Assembly (NCBI GenBank): GCA_900540595.1
Contig: UQGL01000007.1
Location: 41,446-105,445 of the forward strand
Origin: an uncultured Oscillospiraceae bacterium
GTDB lineage: Bacteria; Bacillota; Clostridia; Oscillospirales; Ruminococcaceae
DNA: 64,000 nucleotides
Direction: 5' to 3'
Shown here: positions 16,914 to 24,723 of the stretch, in pieces
How the letters are laid out: every line of letters begins with the position of its first letter
How positions within the stretch are numbered: position 1 is the first letter of the stretch
Notes under the pieces: model-generated
The model's database searches: none
What the model saw: only the letters and a program-made list of their open reading frames with translations
Told to the model about the DNA's origin: nothing
Translations under genes and position numbers: made by a program

Positions 16914-18692
16914 TCACGATACCACAAACCTGACTCTCTGTGCATCCGGATTCCGATACAGCACATACCCCGCCGGGCACACCGCGTCCGCCTTTTCCAG
17001 CGTGGTCGTATCCAGCGGCACGCCCTCGGCGGCCAGCAACCAGTCCGCAGCGGTCAGATCCTCATACGCGCGGCCCGGGTACTCGGGGCCGACCGCCTCG
17101 GCGGTCAGATCCAGCACACCGTCCGCCAGCACACCGCTCTGCAAAAGCGTCTCATACTCGACGATATAGACATCCCGCGCGATATATGTTTCTATAAGCT
17201 GGCTGTCCCGCTGGCGCACCCCACAGGGCAGGAACAGCACCTTGCCGTCCAGCGCGGCAAGGCTCTCGTTCAGTGCGCTGGCACCGGCCGCGCTCTCAGC
17301 GGGTATCGCGTAGGTCCAGCGGTTGATCCGCCACTCGCCCAGATAGCAGGCCGCGCAAAGCACCAGCGCAGCGGCAGCCAGCACCCTGCGGCCGCGGTGC
17401 CGCACCAGCACAGCGCCCAGTACAGCCACGCCCAGCACAATGCAGACGCGCCAGACAGCCAGCCACAGGGTCTGGCTGCCGCCGGGCAGGCGGTCGGTGC
17501 GGTCGGCCACAAAGTCAAACCACTGCAGCAGGGTATTGTCCCCCGCGCCCGCACCGATGGCCCGGCAGACCACTATAAAGCCGATGCCCCAAAGGGCGGT
17601 CAGCGCAGCCAGAAAGCGTTTCCGGGCGGGGGTCAGTGCCTCGTCCAGCGTGTTCATCGTCACGGCCAGCAGCGGGATGAGCAGCGGCTCCAGATACCGC
17701 ATATGCTGCCGGGGCGAGGGATCGTGCAGATCCTCCCGCACAGTGATGGACCATGCGATGACCGCCACGCCAATGCCCAGACAGAGCAGCAGGAAAAGCG
17801 GCAGCTGGGTACGGCGGGCATCGCTGCCCCGGCGGGGGCGGTGCAGCCCGCAGAGGGGCAGCAGCACGGGGTACACCCAGAACGCCAGCACGGTAAACAG
17901 CGCATCACAGACCAGTGCAAAGGGCAGGAAGCGCCACTGCTCCCCGGTCAGCCAGCCGGTCTGGTTGTAGGAGTTGCCCAGCCCCCGGAACAGCGTGACC
18001 TTGGCCAGCACAAAGCAGGCCAGAAAGCTGCCCAGCAGCGCCGCATTGCAGGCAAGCTCAGCACGCCAGCCTGCCTTATCGTGCCACCAAACCCAGCCGC
18101 GCACCAGCACCCAGGCAATCAGGTAATAGAGCGCGACCTCCTTATTCAGATACAGCAGGTAGCAGAACGCCCCCGCCGCCGCGCACCAGCCTACCCGGGC
18201 CCGCGGCGCAGCCAGCATTGCCCGCAGGAAAAAGTACACCTGCCACAGTGAAAGCGGCAGAAACACGGTTTCGCTCATAAAGGTAGCCGCTGCCGACATG
18301 GTGGGCAGCACCGCCGTGACCCCCACCAGAAACGCCGTGCGGCGCGGGTTCAGCCGCATCGCACGCGCCAGCGCATAGGCCGGAAAGACCGCGCTTGCCA
18401 TATACACAGCGTTCAGCCAGCCGATGGCCGTGATCTGCGCGGCTGTGGTCCGCAGCAGCAGCGCCGGCAGGATGCACAGCGGGTAGAGGATCTTCTGGTA
18501 ATCGCTGGGCATATTGCGTACCCGCAGCCCGCGCCCCTGCAGCAGGCTGCGCGCCACATCCAGATAGCGCAGCTCATCGCTGTAGACGGCCAGCTCCCGC
18601 GGGTAGCTGCTCAGCAGCCCATAGACGACCGCGCACACCAGAAACACCAGCGCCACCGCCGCCCAGCCGTTGATTTTTTTCTTAGAAACCAT
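16914..18692 (-). CDS. GT39-like (GT-C fold) membrane glycosyltransferase
   Basis: The 592-residue protein has about 12 hydrophobic segments and a C-terminal soluble part. The first outer loop has YSDELRYLDVARSL, with the Asp-Glu pair expected for GT-C enzymes using lipid-phosphate sugars, and a later loop has EDLHDPSPRQHMRYLEPLL, which resembles the substrate loops of the PMT/ArnT group. It should transfer sugar from a polyprenyl-phosphate donor on the outer face. Acceptor unknown. Thirty-one bases after the similar gene at 18724, so co-transcribed. Confidence 0.65.
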   Translation of the reverse strand: MVSKKKINGWAAVALVFLVCAVVYGLLSSYPRELAVYSDELRYLDVARSLLQGRGLRVRNMPSDYQKILYPLCILPALLLRTTAAQITAIGWLNAVYMASAVFPAYALARAMRLNPRRTAFLVGVTAVLPTMSAAATFMSETVFLPLSLWQVYFFLRAMLAAPRARVGWCAAAGAFCYLLYLNKEVALYYLIAWVLVRGWVWWHDKAGWRAELACNAALLGSFLACFVLAKVTLFRGLGNSYNQTGWLTGEQWRFLPFALVCDALFTVLAFWVYPVLLPLCGLHRPRRGSDARRTQLPLFLLLCLGIGVAVIAWSITVREDLHDPSPRQHMRYLEPLLIPLLAVTMNTLDEALTPARKRFLAALTALWGIGFIVVCRAIGAGAGDNTLLQWFDFVADRTDRLPGGSQTLWLAVWRVCIVLGVAVLGAVLVRHRGRRVLAAAALVLCAACYLGEWRINRWTYAIPAESAAGASALNESLAALDGKVLFLPCGVRQRDSQLIETYIARDVYIVEYETLLQSGVLADGVLDLTAEAVGPEYPGRAYEDLTAADWLLAAEGVPLDTTTLEKADAVCPAGYVLYRNPDAQRVRFVVS

Positions 18693-18723
18693 TCACAGCC
18701 CCTTTTCGTCTGCCCCGTTTTCC

Positions 18724-20271
18724 TTACTTCAGCTTCACATAATACACCGGGCACTTCGCCACATCGGTCAGCAATTCCACGCTTTCTGTGTCCAGCGTGT
18801 CCTCGATCATCGTTTTCAGCGCATCTGCGTCATATACATACCCGTACACCACAAATCCATCCTGCAGATCGCGGCTTTGGGCGGCCGCCTGCAGGCTTGC
18901 CGCATCGTCACCGGCGCCTGCCTGATAGACAGCCTCCCGCGCGGCGAACTCTGTGGCAAAGAGGTCCGGCGCAACATCGTAGCCGGCGTTGTTCAGCACA
19001 ACGGCCGGCAGGGCGGCCGTCTTGGCCAGCGCCTCGGTGCGCGGGGCATACTGCTCGTACAAATATTCGTTGGGATGCACAAAATGTGCTGCCAGCACCG
19101 GCACTACAACCAGCGCCAGCACAGCATCCCGCCGCAGGTCCAACCGCGCCAGAATCACCGCCGCCGCCGTCACGACTGCACCATAGATCACTACATAGTA
19201 GCGGTCAGCCTCAAACGGCGCAGCCTTGTCGATCAGCACCACATACCCGCAGGCAGCCAGCAGCAGCCCGGCGGCAAACAGGCCGTTGCCCCGCAGCCGC
19301 GCACCGCGCCGCCACAGCAGGATCGCCGCAGCCGCCAGCACAACGCCCCACAGCGCCAGCCCGCCGAACTGCGCCGCCAGCAGGCGGAACACCCGGCCCA
19401 GACTGGCCGCCCAGTCCGCCAGCGCCGAGACATCGAACACACTGGTAAACGCCTGCTTCCCGCGGGAGCCGGAAAAGATATGCTGCTTCATCGTGGGGAA
19501 GGCCAGATACGCCGCCCCCAGCCCGGCCAGCTCAGCCGCCGCATAGCCCGCCGCCGTTCTGAACCGCCGCGTGACCAGCAGCCACAGCCCGAACAACCCG
19601 CAGAGGAAAAAGCAGTACACCAAAAAGAAATACTGGGTCAGCACCCCCGCCAGCGTGGCAGCAAACAGCCCGGCCCATACGGCCCGGGGCGGCCGCGCCC
19701 CCTGCTGCAGCGCCTGCCACAGCACCACATGGCAGTACAGCAGCACAATGCCCTCCAGCATCATCAGGCTGTACATACGGGTAAAGACGGCCATACCCTG
19801 CACGCCGACGCTCAGCAGCCAGCAGGCCGCCGCTGTCCACGCAGGCCAGAACCGCCCGGTCAGACGGCGTACCGTCAGGTACAGCACCGCTGCCCCCGCA
19901 AGCAGGCAGACAAAGTTCGGCAGCAGCCCGACCCACGGCAGCCCCAGTCCCGGAAAGAGCGATTCCGCCGTGTAGACCAGACAGTAATAGAGCGGCGGGT
20001 GGACATCGATCTTCTGGTTGTTCCATGGGATGCTGTAGGCAAAGGGCCGCTCCGCCGACAGGGCCGCCTTGTAAAAGCTGCCGTTATGCCAGCTGTCCAG
20101 ATAGCCGTCCTGCAGCGCATAGAAGCCGCCGGGGTAGTTGGCCAACTCATAGGTATACAGCTCGTCCACATGGTAGCCCTGCTTGCGCCCGGCATAGAGC
20201 AGCATCACCGCAAGCCCCACCGCCAGCAGCGCCGCTACTGCCCAGAAATGTTTTGCTTTCGTGTTTGTCAT
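18724..20271 (-). CDS. GT39 family membrane glycosyltransferase
   Basis: A 515-residue polytopic protein. After the first membrane segment it has QGYHVDELYTYELAN, the Asp-Glu loop of GT39 enzymes, then KIDVHPPLYYCLVY and TRMYSLMML, motifs standard for the family (HPPL and R-Y-x-L). The C terminus is a soluble domain. It is a polyprenyl-phosphate-dependent sugar transferase of the outer membrane face. The ribosome site is poor (GGGAA). Confidence 0.75.
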   Translation of the reverse strand: MTNTKAKHFWAVAALLAVGLAVMLLYAGRKQGYHVDELYTYELANYPGGFYALQDGYLDSWHNGSFYKAALSAERPFAYSIPWNNQKIDVHPPLYYCLVYTAESLFPGLGLPWVGLLPNFVCLLAGAAVLYLTVRRLTGRFWPAWTAAACWLLSVGVQGMAVFTRMYSLMMLEGIVLLYCHVVLWQALQQGARPPRAVWAGLFAATLAGVLTQYFFLVYCFFLCGLFGLWLLVTRRFRTAAGYAAAELAGLGAAYLAFPTMKQHIFSGSRGKQAFTSVFDVSALADWAASLGRVFRLLAAQFGGLALWGVVLAAAAILLWRRGARLRGNGLFAAGLLLAACGYVVLIDKAAPFEADRYYVVIYGAVVTAAAVILARLDLRRDAVLALVVVPVLAAHFVHPNEYLYEQYAPRTEALAKTAALPAVVLNNAGYDVAPDLFATEFAAREAVYQAGAGDDAASLQAAAQSRDLQDGFVVYGYVYDADALKTMIEDTLDTESVELLTDVAKCPVYYVKLK

Positions 20272-20328
20272 GATTCCCGCTTTCTCATCCTGCGCCGCCC
20301 CGGGCGGCTTGGCCGTTCAGATACCAAA

Positions 20329-20354
20329 AAGGCCTGCCGCAAAGGGCAGGCCTT
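20329..20354 (-). terminator. terminator after the ACP-like gene
   Basis: Minus strand AAGGCCTGCC (20354-20345), 6-base loop, GGCAGGCCTT, then TTT. It lies between the ACP-like gene and the GT39 gene. Confidence 0.75.
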
Positions 20355-20364
20355 CCGTTTGTTG

Positions 20365-20604
20365 TTACTCCTCGGCGTTTTCTTCCTTATCGCGCACAAA
20401 GCGCCACAGCTCACCGATGGTGAGATCCTCGCTCAGCTCGCTTTCATCGATTTCCACGCCGATTGCCTCGCCCAGCGCCCAGGCCAGCTCGATCATATCC
20501 TCATGGTCGGCGTCCAGATCCTCCAGCGCCGTGCTTCTGGTCAGATCGCCGGTGTCACAGCTGAACTGCTCTGCCAGCAGATCCTGCAATTCTTCAAAGG
20601 TCAC
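20365..20604 (-). CDS. acyl-carrier-protein-like protein lacking the pantetheine serine
   Basis: A GTG start at 20604 behind a GAGGGGG site gives 79 residues, exactly ACP size (the open frame runs to 20679). Helix I is TFEELQDLLAEQF, and helix II has LEDLDADHEDMIELAWALGEAIGVEID, which aligns with the ACP core G-A-D-S-L-D-x-x-E-L. The serine that carries 4'-phosphopantetheine is His here. The acidic surface and the helix III/IV part (SEDLTIGELWRFV) are kept. It may be a structural or regulatory ACP relative. It follows ftsH by 96 bases and may share its transcript. Confidence 0.7.
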   Translation of the reverse strand: MTFEELQDLLAEQFSCDTGDLTRSTALEDLDADHEDMIELAWALGEAIGVEIDESELSEDLTIGELWRFVRDKEENAEE

Positions 20605-20700
20605 TCTCGTTTTCCCCCTCTCGCCGGGTTGGTTTGTGTACTTATCATACAAGGCTGTGACGGCGGCGTCAAGGGGCAATCGAACGACAACTATACAAAA

Positions 20701-22590
20701 TTACTGCACCGCGTTTGTGGAATCTGCCGAAGTCCCCGCCGGTAATTGCGGCTGCGCGTTCAAAATACGCATAAACTCCTCGCCGCTGATGGTCTCCTTT
20801 TCGTACAGGTACTGGGCGATCTCGTCCAGCTTGCGCTTGTTGTCAGCCAGCAGCTTATAGGCTTTTCTATGCTCGGCCTGCACGATCTCCACGACCTTGG
20901 CATCCACCTTCGCTGCGGTCTGCTCACTGCAGGCAAGGCTGGCATCGCCGCCCAGATAGGCGTTGTTCACCGTCTCGAGCGCGACCATGTCAAAATCCTC
21001 GGTCATGCCGTAGCGGGTGACCAGCGCGCGGGCCAGCTTGGTGGCCTGCTCAATATCATTGCTGGCACCTGTCGTGATCGAATGGAAGATCAGCTCCTCG
21101 GCGGCGCGGCCGCCGGTCAGGGTGGCGATCTTGTTCAGGATTTCCTCCTTGGTCATCAGGGTGTGGTCACCGTCCTCGACCTGCATCGTAAAGCCCAGCG
21201 CACCGGAGGTACGCGGCACGATGGTGATCTTCTGCACGGGGGCGCTGTTCGTCTGCAGTGCCGCCACCAGCGCATGGCCGACCTCATGGTAGGAGACGAT
21301 GCACTTTTCTTTATTGTTCAGGATCTTATTCTTCTTCTGCGCACCGGCCAAGATCGTGTCCACAGCCTCCTGCAGGTCAAACTGGGTCACGGCCTTGCGG
21401 CGGTGGCGCACCGCGCAGAGGGCGGCCTCGTTCACAATGTTGGCCAGCTCGGCACCGGAGGCACCGGGCGTCATCCGGGCGACAACGGAAAAATCACAGT
21501 CGGGGCCAAGGCGCACCTTTTTGGCGTGCAGGCGCAGGATGCTCTCGCGCCCCTTGAGGTCGGGCAGCTCGACCGGCACGCGCCGGTCAAAGCGGCCGGG
21601 GCGGGTCAGCGCCGGGTCAAGCGACTCCGGCCGGTTCGTGGCGGCCAGAATGACAACGCCCTTGGCGGCGTCAAAGCCGTCCATCTCGGTCAGCAGCTGG
21701 TTCAGGGTCTGCTCGCGCTCATCGTTGCCGCCGAGGTTTGCCCCGCCGTCACGCTTTTTGCCGATCGTGTCGATCTCATCAATAAAGACGATACAGGGCG
21801 CTTTTTCACCAGCCTGCTTAAACAGGTCGCGCACTTTGCTTGCGCCCATGCCGACAAACATCTCGACAAACTCACTGCCGGCGATCGAGAAGAACGGCAC
21901 ACCGGCCTCACCGGCGACCGCACGGGCCAGCAGCGTCTTGCCGGTACCCGGAGGGCCGACAAGCAGCACGCCCTTGGGCATCTTGGCGCCGATGTCCTCG
22001 TATTTCTTGGGGTTGTGCAGGAAGTCTACGATCTCCTGCAAACTCTCCTTGGCCTCGTCCTCACCGGCGACATCATTGAACTTGATGCCGGTCTCATCAT
22101 CGACAACATACTGCTTGGCACCGGATTTGCCGCCGAACAGCATTGCATTGCCGCCGGCACCGCCCATCTGCTCCATCTTTTTGGAGGCCCAGCGGTTGAT
22201 GAACCAGAACAGCAGGATCATCGGCAGGAAGGAGATGATAAGGTTCAGCAGTGAGTCCCAGATCGTCGGGCTTTGGTAGACGGTGCCGAACTCCACGCCC
22301 GCGTCCTCCAGACGCGCCACGAGGTTGTTGTCCTGCGCGATGGCGTTCGTCTTGAAGGAGTTTTCGTTCTTGTCCACAAAATAGATCTGCTGGTCCTCGA
22401 TCTGGACGGTGGCCAGCTCCTTGCTCTCCAGCATCTGCAGGAAGGTGCTGTAGTTCACGCTCTTGACACCGGCCTGCATCAGCGCCGGATACAGGAAGAT
22501 GTTGCTCAAAATCACGATTGCCAGAATGACCGCATAGCCGACCCACAGTTTCTTTTTCGGGTCCTTCGGCGGCTGTGTCGTTTCTTTCAT
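20701..22590 (-). CDS. ftsH: ATP-dependent zinc metalloprotease FtsH
   Basis: A 629-residue membrane protease that degrades misfolded membrane and regulatory proteins. Two membrane segments (about 15-37 and 114-131) flank an outer domain. The AAA domain has Walker A GPPGTGKT (212-219), Walker B VFIDEID (268-274) and the second region of homology ([12 protein letters not shown]...RPGRFDR). The peptidase has zinc motif HEVGH (435-439). Full length. The start at 22590 has GGAGG 8 bases upstream; the frame's extra N-terminal 11 residues lack a site. Confidence 0.97.
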   Translation of the reverse strand: MKETTQPPKDPKKKLWVGYAVILAIVILSNIFLYPALMQAGVKSVNYSTFLQMLESKELATVQIEDQQIYFVDKNENSFKTNAIAQDNNLVARLEDAGVEFGTVYQSPTIWDSLLNLIISFLPMILLFWFINRWASKKMEQMGGAGGNAMLFGGKSGAKQYVVDDETGIKFNDVAGEDEAKESLQEIVDFLHNPKKYEDIGAKMPKGVLLVGPPGTGKTLLARAVAGEAGVPFFSIAGSEFVEMFVGMGASKVRDLFKQAGEKAPCIVFIDEIDTIGKKRDGGANLGGNDEREQTLNQLLTEMDGFDAAKGVVILAATNRPESLDPALTRPGRFDRRVPVELPDLKGRESILRLHAKKVRLGPDCDFSVVARMTPGASGAELANIVNEAALCAVRHRRKAVTQFDLQEAVDTILAGAQKKNKILNNKEKCIVSYHEVGHALVAALQTNSAPVQKITIVPRTSGALGFTMQVEDGDHTLMTKEEILNKIATLTGGRAAEELIFHSITTGASNDIEQATKLARALVTRYGMTEDFDMVALETVNNAYLGGDASLACSEQTAAKVDAKVVEIVQAEHRKAYKLLADNKRKLDEIAQYLYEKETISGEEFMRILNAQPQLPAGTSADSTNAVQ

Positions 22591-22653
22591 GCCATTGGCC
22601 TCCTCTTTTGTCCGGGCAGACACCGCATCTTTGGCGGTGCTGCCCTTTGTACA

Positions 22654-22659
22654 AGTATA
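22654..22659 (-). promoter_or_regulatory. probable -10 box for ftsH
   Basis: TATACT on the minus strand about 65 bases before the ftsH start; no convincing -35 at 17 bases. The leader between contains a small CACCGC/GCGGTG hairpin. Confidence 0.35.
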
Positions 22660-22748
22660 GCATGCGCTCTAAAAATGAACAGCATGTGACACAACTTTGA
22701 ACGAATCGCAAAAAATGCCGCCGCGCCAAGCCGTTCGGCGCAGTCTTT

Positions 22749-22922
22749 GGGCAATACCGCATAATTCTAAGTGCCGATACGGCGAGCGAGGTGCGGCAGA
22801 TGCTAAGCCAAAAGCGCAGATAATACTGGATGTCTTATCGAGCATTTTGGCAACGCAGATGCCGTACCGCAGCCGCCGGAGCGGTGCTTAAGCCGTCAGG
22901 CGGGAATTGTGCGGTGTTGCCT
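22749..22922. mobile_element. MITE-like element with terminal inverted repeats (family C copy 1)
   Basis: Left end GGGCAATACCGCATAATTC and right end GAATTGTGCGGTGTTGCC are inverted repeats (GGCAAYACCGCAYAATTC, two mismatches over 18 bases) bounding about 173 bases without coding capacity. Inner parts also pair partly. The same left end, identical for at least 50 bases, occurs at 63948. No transposase is present here, so movement would need one in trans. Confidence 0.8.
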
Positions 22923-22938
22923 TAGCATTTTGCACAGG

Positions 22939-23050
22939 TTTTCCACATCATTCCACAGTTGAAATGTGGAAAACCATGTTGAAACTGTGGAAAACCCGGT
23001 GTAAACTGTCCAAAACCCACGATATATAGGTTTTGTTGAAATGTGGAAAA
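22939..23050. promoter_or_regulatory. cluster of DnaA-box-like sites with 21-base phasing
   Basis: TTTTCCACA occurs at 22939-22947 on the plus strand and as TGTGGAAAA at 22965-22973, 22986-22994 and 23042-23050 on the minus strand, all matching the DnaA consensus TTWTNCACA. Weaker relatives lie at 22949-22957 and 23007-23015. Three successive sites are spaced 21 bases apart in GTTGAAAYTGTGGAAAAC direct repeats. An AT-rich tract follows (23065-23105). The cluster is directly upstream of the winged-helix gene. Confidence 0.65.
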
Positions 23051-23173
23051 CGCCCGTTCTTCCCATTTTTTAAAAAAATTACGGATTTTTCCGATTTTTG
23101 TAACAACTCGGAAACATTTATCGTTATTATAGATGACAGCACCCCTACCCTATCTGAAAGGAGGGCCCCTATC

Positions 23174-23482
23174 ATGGCCCCGTATGATCCGTACATTGCC
23201 TACAAAGACCTGACCGTTGACCTGCGCGCCCACCGTGTGCGCCGCGCCGGCTGCGAGCTTTGCCTGACGCCGCGGGAATTTGCCCTGCTGGCCGTCCTTG
23301 TGACCCACTGTGACAAGGCCCTGAGCCGCAGCCAGCTTCTTGAGGCTGCATGGGGCTACGCCTTTATCGGCGAGAGCCGCACCGTTGATGTCCACATCAA
23401 CCGGCTGCGCCGCAAGCTTGGGCTGGAAAACGACATCCAGACCGTCTACAAGGTCGGCTACCGGCTGAACAGCGCCAGTTGA
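23174..23482 (+). CDS. stand-alone winged-helix DNA-binding protein (OmpR/PhoB effector domain)
   Basis: The 102-residue protein is a single trans-reg-C domain: LTPREFALLAVLVTHCDKALSRSQLLEAAWGY, then SRTVDVHINRLRRKLG (recognition helix) and VYKVGYRL (wing). There is no receiver domain and no kinase gene nearby, so control cannot be by ordinary phosphorylation. The start has AAAGGAGG 9 bases upstream; the frame is open earlier but over regulatory DNA. The direct repeats upstream could be its own operator. Confidence 0.8.
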   Translation: MAPYDPYIAYKDLTVDLRAHRVRRAGCELCLTPREFALLAVLVTHCDKALSRSQLLEAAWGYAFIGESRTVDVHINRLRRKLGLENDIQTVYKVGYRLNSAS

Positions 23483-23587
23483 CTTTCCCGCCGGATTTGA
23501 TACAATAAGGGTATTATGGCGTTATCGAGCCGCCCTGCGGTACGGCAGCGCCCTACACTTCCTGCTTACCTGAAGGAGGATCCTGCC

Positions 23588-24178
23588 ATGAAGCGTATCA
23601 TCACCATCGGCCGCGAGTTCGGCGCAGGCGGCGGCGAGCTGGGCCGCCGTCTGGCCCGGGAGCTGGACATTGCCTACTATGACCGCGACATTATCTTAAA
23701 GACCGCCAAGGCCAGCGCCCACCTGACACCGGAGCAGGTGCGCCGCTGGGACGAGCGTGTCCCCCATGAGTTCGGCTTTACCCAGAGCCTTTTCAACTTC
23801 TACAACCGCCCCCTGAGCGAGGAGCTGTGGGATGCTCAGGTCCGCGCCATCCGCGAGATTGCCGACCGGGAAAGCTGCGTCATCGTGGGCCGCAACGCCG
23901 ACTATATCCTGCGGGAGTTTGACCACTGCCTGCGGGTGTTCGTCCATGCCGACCGCAACTGGCGTCTTTTGCACATGCGCAAGCTGATGCCCGACACTCC
24001 GTTTGAGCAGCTGGAGGCCGACATGGACAGTGCCGACCGCGCCCGCCGCAGCTACTGCAAGCAGCACACCGGCCAGATCTACGGCGACAGCCGCAACTAT
24101 GACCTGACCCTCTGCACCAGCAAACTCGGGCTGGACAAGGCCGAGGAAATTCTGCTGTGCGCAGCGAAAAATTTGTAA
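23588..24178 (+). CDS. cytidylate kinase-like P-loop protein
   Basis: A 196-residue protein of the cytidylate kinase-like family, with ITIGREFGAGGGELGRRLARELDIAYYDRDII at the N terminus. The loop is GREFGAGGG where true kinases have GPAGSGKS, so it has no standard Walker A lysine. CVIVGRNADYILRE and ADMDSADRARRSYCKQHTG are shared by this Clostridia family. Phosphate transfer to a nucleotide is possible but unproven. Start 23588 chosen for AAGGAGG 8 bases upstream. Confidence 0.75.
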   Translation: MKRIITIGREFGAGGGELGRRLARELDIAYYDRDIILKTAKASAHLTPEQVRRWDERVPHEFGFTQSLFNFYNRPLSEELWDAQVRAIREIADRESCVIVGRNADYILREFDHCLRVFVHADRNWRLLHMRKLMPDTPFEQLEADMDSADRARRSYCKQHTGQIYGDSRNYDLTLCTSKLGLDKAEEILLCAAKNL

Positions 24179-24195
24179 ATTGAAAATCGTTTGGC

Positions 24196-24276
24196 GCCCT
24201 AAAGCGCAAAAGTAAACCGGAGACTTTGGCTTTTTTAGCTTTAAAAGTGCTCTGGTTTACTTTTGCGTTTTAGGGC
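24196..24276. repeat. 27-base hairpin after the kinase-like gene
   Basis: GCCCTAAAGCGCAAAAGTAAACC... (24196-24222) and its inverted partner (24250-24276) match at 25 of 27 positions, and as RNA the two others are G-U pairs. Loop 27 bases. It can act as a terminator (followed by ATTTCTTTTAG) or be a transcribed stable stem. Confidence 0.75.
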
Positions 24277-24310
24277 ATTTCTTTTAGAACTCTTTTATTT
24301 TAAACGCCAC

Positions 24311-24339
24311 TTGTGGTTATAAGAAAAATTTGCTATAAT
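24311..24339 (+). promoter_or_regulatory. promoter of the GGCTC-repeat transcription unit
   Basis: TTGTGG (24311-24316), 17 bases, consensus TATAAT (24334-24339). Predicted start near 24346. Confidence 0.65.
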
Positions 24340-24434
24340 GCTATTGTATATTTGTAAGGGAAGGGGACTTATATCCTTTTCCTATTAAAATTGCGAAAGG
24401 AAGGCTTGACAATGTCTGTCAGTGGCGCAAAAAT

Positions 24435-24484
24435 GGCTCGGCTCGGCTCGGCTCGGCTCGGCTCGGCTCGGCTCGGCTCGGCTC
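24435..24484 (+). repeat. pentanucleotide microsatellite (GGCTC)x10
   Basis: Ten perfect tandem GGCTC units, followed by GGCAG. Units of five bases change the reading frame when gained or lost by slippage. This is the only simple-sequence repeat of this kind in the window. Confidence 0.95.
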
Positions 24485-24544
24485 GGCAGTAGTATTGCGC
24501 CTTTTATTCAATGTGTCAAGCCCTATTACATCAAATCGTCAGGT

Positions 24545-24589
24545 AAAATCCGAAAGCAGGGTGAACTGTGCCCTGTTTTCGGATTTTTT
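24545..24589 (+). terminator. rho-independent terminator of the GGCTC-repeat unit
   Basis: AAAATCCGAAA-G-CAGGG pairs with CCCTG-T-TTTCGGATTTT across a 9-base loop, followed by TTTTTTCTTTT. Confidence 0.85.
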
Positions 24590-24723
24590 CTTTTGTGGGA
24601 AGGGGGAACACTGCTGAAACTTTACGCCTGATTGTCAGGTATTGCGGATGCTTCAATCCATTTTATCGGTACACTTGCTACGGCAACAATTCTTAATGAT
24701 TAAAACACACAGGAGGAATGAAA

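Larger units (their letters stand above)
24346..24589 (+). ncRNA. candidate structured small RNA (or small-peptide mRNA) containing a GGCTC repeat
   Basis: The unit runs from a promoter to a strong terminator, about 245 bases. Near the 5' end GGAAGGGGA and TCCTTTTCC (about 24359-24382) form a hairpin. Then GGCTTGACA-N12-GGCGCAA (24403-24430) is mirrored exactly by TTGCGCC-N12-TGTCAAGCC (24495-24522), enclosing ten GGCTC units. A short frame with a ribosome site (ATG 24412) reads only 26 residues (ARLGS repeats) before a stop, so RNA function seems likelier. No known RNA family recognised. Confidence 0.5.

Noticed and set aside
24406..24434. Perfect TTGACA at 24406 as a promoter
   Set aside because: No -10-like hexamer lies 16-18 bases downstream, and the same bases form one arm of the inverted repeat.
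24346..24589. 6S RNA or SRP RNA at the GGCTC unit
   Set aside because: The arms do not show the open-promoter-like bulge of 6S RNA nor the SRP Alu/S-domain loop sequence.
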